Source: Methylotenera_A sp044222005 (lineage in GTDB: Bacteria; Pseudomonadota; Gammaproteobacteria; Burkholderiales; Methylophilaceae). Taken from it: 64,000 bases of DNA. Location: NCBI GenBank assembly GCA_044222005.1, contig JBGANY010000005.1, positions 1 to 64,000 of the forward strand. Reading direction: 5' to 3'. A program made the position numbers and the translations under genes. A model generated the notes under the pieces. It saw only the letters and a program-made list of their open reading frames with translations. It was not told where the DNA came from and searched no databases. Positions 60,975-64,000 of this stretch are shown here, one piece after another. Within the stretch, counting starts at the first letter, position 1; every line of letters begins with the position of its first letter.

Positions 60975-61535
60975 ATGCAGTATGTTTGGGATCCATTTGT
61001 AAGAATCTTTCATTGGTCGCTTGCTGTAGCGTTTACAGTCGCGTTCTACACTCACGCTTCCGAATGGGATCGCCTTATTCATGTACAGGCCGGCTATGTA
61101 GCAGGGGTTTTGCTGCTGGCGCGCATTATTTGGGGCTTAACAAAAACAGGTTATGCTTGTTTTTGTTCGTTCCCATTTGATCCCAAACAAGCAATCAAGC
61201 ACATCTACCATGTGCTAAAAGGCAATGCAAAGCGCTATATTGGCCACAACCCGGCTGGATCGCTGGTGATTTACGCAATGCTGGCCACCGGACTTACGGC
61301 AGTGGGTTCTGGCTGGCTGGTATATAACGAAGGTTGGCTAATCGACCAGCCCGACCTTTTGCAAGCGCTGCATCAATATTCAACATGGGGCTGGTTGGCG
61401 CTAGTGATCATGCATGTACTGGGCGTGATTACAGAAAGCATTTTGCATAAAGATAATCTGATTTTAGCCATGATTACCGGCTGCAAGCGCGTGACCAGAA
61501 AAGGCGAAAGACAAGCCAGGCAAAAAATCGCTTAA
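60975..61535 (+). CDS. Cytochrome b561 (membrane partner)
   Basis: A 186-residue four-helix membrane cytochrome b: I-F-H-W-S-L-A (helix 1), H-A-S-E-W-D, and H-N-P-A-G-S, L-H-Q-Y and M-H-V-L-G later. It probably takes electrons from quinol and reduces the neighbouring cytochrome c. Co-transcribed from the FNR-type promoter. Confidence 0.85.
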   Translation: MQYVWDPFVRIFHWSLAVAFTVAFYTHASEWDRLIHVQAGYVAGVLLLARIIWGLTKTGYACFCSFPFDPKQAIKHIYHVLKGNAKRYIGHNPAGSLVIYAMLATGLTAVGSGWLVYNEGWLIDQPDLLQALHQYSTWGWLALVIMHVLGVITESILHKDNLILAMITGCKRVTRKGERQARQKIA

Positions 61536-61562
61536 AATCTATTAATTCTAATATTAATTCCT

Positions 61563-61578
61563 TGTTTCACGTGAAACA
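61563..61578. promoter_or_regulatory. parS site 3
   Basis: An exact TGTTTCACGTGAAACA between cytochrome b561 and yegP. No CDS covers it. Together with sites 1 and 2 it lies within 2.8 kb. Confidence 0.95.
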
Positions 61579-61689
61579 ATAATAAAAATAATTTACAGGC
61601 ACATGCCTCTTGACGAATGCAACTTAGCGCGCCTATAGTATTGCTAGCGGCTAATGACGCTTTCACCGACCCAAGACGAGGAGAATGGT

Positions 61690-62025
61690 ATGGCAGGTAA
61701 ATTCGAAGTAAAAACCGCAAAAAGCGGTCAAACGCACTTTAATCTTTTGGCAGGTAATGGCCAAATTATTTTGCAATCTGAAATGTATGAAACCAGAGCC
61801 AGCGCATTAAATGGCATTGAGTCCATTAAAAAGAACGCTGGTATGGATGAGCGTTATGAACGTTTGGTATCGAAATCCGGCAAGCCTTACTTTGTGATCA
61901 AAGCAGGCAACCATCAAGTCATTGGTCAAAGCCAACAATATGAGTCAGAAGCTGGGCGCGACAATGGCATTGAATCCGTGAAGAAAAATGCCCCCGATGC
62001 TGTAGTGGTAGATTTATCTGCTTAA
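61690..62025 (+). CDS. yegP: YegP family DUF1508 protein
   Basis: A 111-residue protein made of two DUF1508 repeats (A-G-K-F-E-V ... G-I-E-S-I-K-K-N-A, then R-Y-E-R-L ... G-I-E-S-V-K-K-N-A). ATG 61690 follows a GAGGAG ribosome site; an upstream in-frame ATG has none. Role unclear, sometimes stress-related. Confidence 0.9.
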   Translation: MAGKFEVKTAKSGQTHFNLLAGNGQIILQSEMYETRASALNGIESIKKNAGMDERYERLVSKSGKPYFVIKAGNHQVIGQSQQYESEAGRDNGIESVKKNAPDAVVVDLSA

Positions 62026-62036
62026 CTAAAGCGACT

Positions 62037-62066
62037 CATAAAAAAGGCGCATTTGCGCCTTTTTTC
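62037..62066. terminator. Bidirectional terminator
   Basis: AAAAAAGGCGC-attt-GCGCCTTTTTT between convergent yegP and mnmE. Confidence 0.9.
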
Positions 62067-62083
62067 ATTTGTATGATCTGTGC

Positions 62084-63430
62084 TTATTTGCCGATACAAA
62101 ACTTGGAGAATATCTCTCCCAGCAAATCATCCGGGGTAAATTCACCCGTTACACTGCTTAACGCTTCCTGCGCCAAACGCAGCTCTTCTGCAATGAGTTC
62201 TGCCTGGCTGATATTGTTGCACGCTTGTTGCAAATGTTCATCCACCTGCTTTAGAGCTTCCAAATGCCGAGCTCGCGCCATAAAAACGCCTTCGGCATTT
62301 TGCTGATAGCCTGCAATATTCAATAAATGTTGTTTTAGCAGGTCAACACCGCTACCAGTTTTTGCGGAAAGAAAAATATGTGTTTCACCAGCTTTTTCTA
62401 CAATTTTTGCCGCTTCATTCGTGGTGTCAATTTTATTATGTACCCATATTTTGCTGATTTCTTGCGGCAAGCGCGCCAGAATCGATTTTTCTGCATCGTC
62501 AATACCATGAGCTGCATCCACCAATAATAATGCGACCTGCGCGTTTTCTAGCGCTCGATATGTTCGCGCGATGCCGATTTTTTCCACTTCATCATTTGTA
62601 TCGCGTAATCCTGCAGTATCAATAATATGCAACGGCAATCCATTGATTTGTATAGAACTTTTTATAGCATCTCGCGTTGTACCCGCAATCGGCGTCACAA
62701 TTGCCACTTCTTCACCGCTCAACTGATTCATCAAGCTCGATTTGCCCACGTTAGGCTGACCCACCAGCACAATGTGCATACCTTCGCGTAATAAGCTGCC
62801 TTGTTTGGCTTTTGAAAATACCGATTCTAATTCGCTAGTGATGGCCTCTAACTTTTCGGTCACTTTGCCTTGCGAAATAAAATCGATTTCTTCTTCAGGA
62901 AAATCCAGACAGGCTTCGACATACATACGCAAATTAACCAGCTTGGCCAAAAGCTGATTGATGCTATTTGAAAACTCGCCAGATAAAGAGCGCACAGCAC
63001 TGCGTGCTGCCGCTGCTGTTGACGCGTTAATCACATCGGCTACCGCTTCAGCCTGTGCTAAATCGATTTTGTCATTCAGGTAAGCACGGCGTGTAAACTC
63101 GCCCGGTTCGGCCTGGCGCGCGCCCAATTCGATGCAGCGTGCCAGCAAGATTTGCATAAGCGCGGTACCGCCATGCGCCTGCAGCTCCAGCACATCTTCT
63201 CCGGTATATGAATGTGGATTCTGGTAATAGATCGCGATGCCACGATCAATTAATTGATGGTTGGCATCATAAAAAGGCAAGTAAGCGGCGTGGCGTGGGG
63301 CAGGGCACTGTTCTAATATCTGGTTAGCGATCGCGCGACTCAACAGCCCCGAAACCCGCAACACACCGATACCGCCCGCACCGCTGGCTGTAGCGATGGC
63401 GGCAATAGTATCTGCCTTATTTTTTTGCAT
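62084..63430 (-). CDS. mnmE: tRNA modification GTPase MnmE
   Basis: A 448-residue protein with the N-terminal tetrahydrofolate-binding domain and a G domain (G-Q-P-N-V-G-K-S-S near residue 222, D-T-A-G-L, N-K-I-D). The terminal C-I-G-K motif is present. It works with MnmG. It overlaps the end of yidC by 14 bases, as expected for the yidC-mnmE order. Confidence 0.98.
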   Translation of the reverse strand: MQKNKADTIAAIATASGAGGIGVLRVSGLLSRAIANQILEQCPAPRHAAYLPFYDANHQLIDRGIAIYYQNPHSYTGEDVLELQAHGGTALMQILLARCIELGARQAEPGEFTRRAYLNDKIDLAQAEAVADVINASTAAAARSAVRSLSGEFSNSINQLLAKLVNLRMYVEACLDFPEEEIDFISQGKVTEKLEAITSELESVFSKAKQGSLLREGMHIVLVGQPNVGKSSLMNQLSGEEVAIVTPIAGTTRDAIKSSIQINGLPLHIIDTAGLRDTNDEVEKIGIARTYRALENAQVALLLVDAAHGIDDAEKSILARLPQEISKIWVHNKIDTTNEAAKIVEKAGETHIFLSAKTGSGVDLLKQHLLNIAGYQQNAEGVFMARARHLEALKQVDEHLQQACNNISQAELIAEELRLAQEALSSVTGEFTPDDLLGEIFSKFCIGK

Positions 63431-64000
63431 TGCCTTTTTTGGCTAACGCAGCGGCATGAATGGATTTATTCACATACCATTGCTGCCAGATCGACAGGAT
63501 ATTGTTCACCAGCCAGTACAACACCAGGCCGGCAGGAAAAAAGAAGAAGAATACGCTGAATACCACCGGCATAATCTTCATAATTTTCGCTTGCAGCGGG
63601 TCAGTCGGTGCCGGGTTCAAATAGGTTTGGATGATCATGGTCGCGCCCATTAATATTGGTAACACATACCATGGGTCAACCGCGGACAAGTCCTGGATCC
63701 AGCCAAAAAACGGCGCATGACGCAGCTCAACAGAACCTAACAACACCCAATAAAGCGCAATAAAAACAGGGATTTGCACCAGAATTGGCAAACAGCCACC
63801 CATTGGGTTGATTTTTTCCGTGCGGTAAAGCTCCATCATTGCCTGCTGCATTTTCTGTTTATCGTCACCGAATTTTTCTTTCATCGCCTGCAGACGCGGT
63901 GCCAATTCGCGCATTTGTGCCATCGATTTATAACTCGCGGCCGAAAGCGGGAAAAATACAGCTTTGATCAGTACCGTTAATAAAATAATCGCCACACCCC
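63417..64000 (-). CDS. yidC: Membrane protein insertase YidC (partial, 5' end off window)
   Basis: The C-terminal Oxa1-like insertase part is visible: K-A-V-F-F-P-L-S-A-A-S-Y-K-S-M-A-Q-M, M-G-G-C-L-P-I-L-V-Q-I-P-V-F-I-A-L-Y, and the last helix L-V-N-N-I-L-S-I-W-Q-Q. The tail is lysine-rich. The gene runs beyond the right edge, where rnpA, rpmH and the replication origin are expected. Confidence 0.95.
   Translation of the reverse strand, partial: GVAIILLTVLIKAVFFPLSAASYKSMAQMRELAPRLQAMKEKFGDDKQKMQQAMMELYRTEKINPMGGCLPILVQIPVFIALYWVLLGSVELRHAPFFGWIQDLSAVDPWYVLPILMGATMIIQTYLNPAPTDPLQAKIMKIMPVVFSVFFFFFPAGLVLYWLVNNILSIWQQWYVNKSIHAAALAKKGNAKK

Noticed and set aside
61300..61590. A replication origin within the gap around parS 3
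   Set aside because: No cluster of DnaA boxes was recognised; the origin is more likely beyond yidC to the right.

Overview
The window looks like a chromosomal segment of a betaproteobacterial methylotroph, most likely Methylophilaceae (Methylotenera/Methylophilus-like). This is inferred from the protein sequences, a formaldehyde-activating-enzyme homologue, moderate GC, and the order mnmE / mnmG-rsmG-parA-parB-atp operon. That order and three perfect parS sites at the right end put the segment close to the replication origin.

Left part (1-9.3 kb): an outer-membrane porin-like gene and a small phosphate-binding-like periplasmic protein. A minus-strand group follows (LTA-synthase-like sulfatase, four-repeat DUF347 protein, two-repeat membrane protein, half-size EamA carrier). 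Next is a four-gene plus-strand operon: thermostable-hemolysin/GNAT-like protein, AMP-dependent ligase, heme-oxygenase-fold di-iron oxidase, short-chain dehydrogenase. It lies behind an excellent sigma-54 promoter and a 10+10 bp upstream palindrome. This is the best candidate here for an undescribed small-molecule pathway. A 46-residue membrane peptide with its own terminator lies convergent to it.

Middle (9.4-49 kb): TPP riboswitch-thiC, a NYN/LOTUS protein, a pseudouridine synthase fused to YidB, a truncated uppP, asmA, mutY, a Fae homologue lacking the usual histidine, a periplasmic quinoprotein-type metallohydrolase, cytochrome b561, hemE, gltBD, a Fur-box-controlled small Cys protein, thiD-thiE-hemL, tRNA-Gly(CCC), priA, argS, a SPOR protein, dsbA, ettA, yaeQ, an EAL-HDOD protein, an MgtC/DUF4010 protein, an AT-rich AbiJ-like candidate phage-defence gene joined to the 3' end of glmS, and glmU.

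Right part (49-64 kb): the whole atp operon, the par/mnmG/rsmG genes, an FNR-box-controlled cytochrome c/b561 pair, yegP, mnmE and the end of yidC.

A striking pattern runs through the window. At least five junctions (rluB-like/yidB, uppP 5' end, atpE, atpA 3' end, atpG/atpD) look like short deletions of tens to about 100+ bp, several joined at microhomology. They damage genes that should be essential. They are either real population variants or assembly errors; the sequence alone cannot decide.
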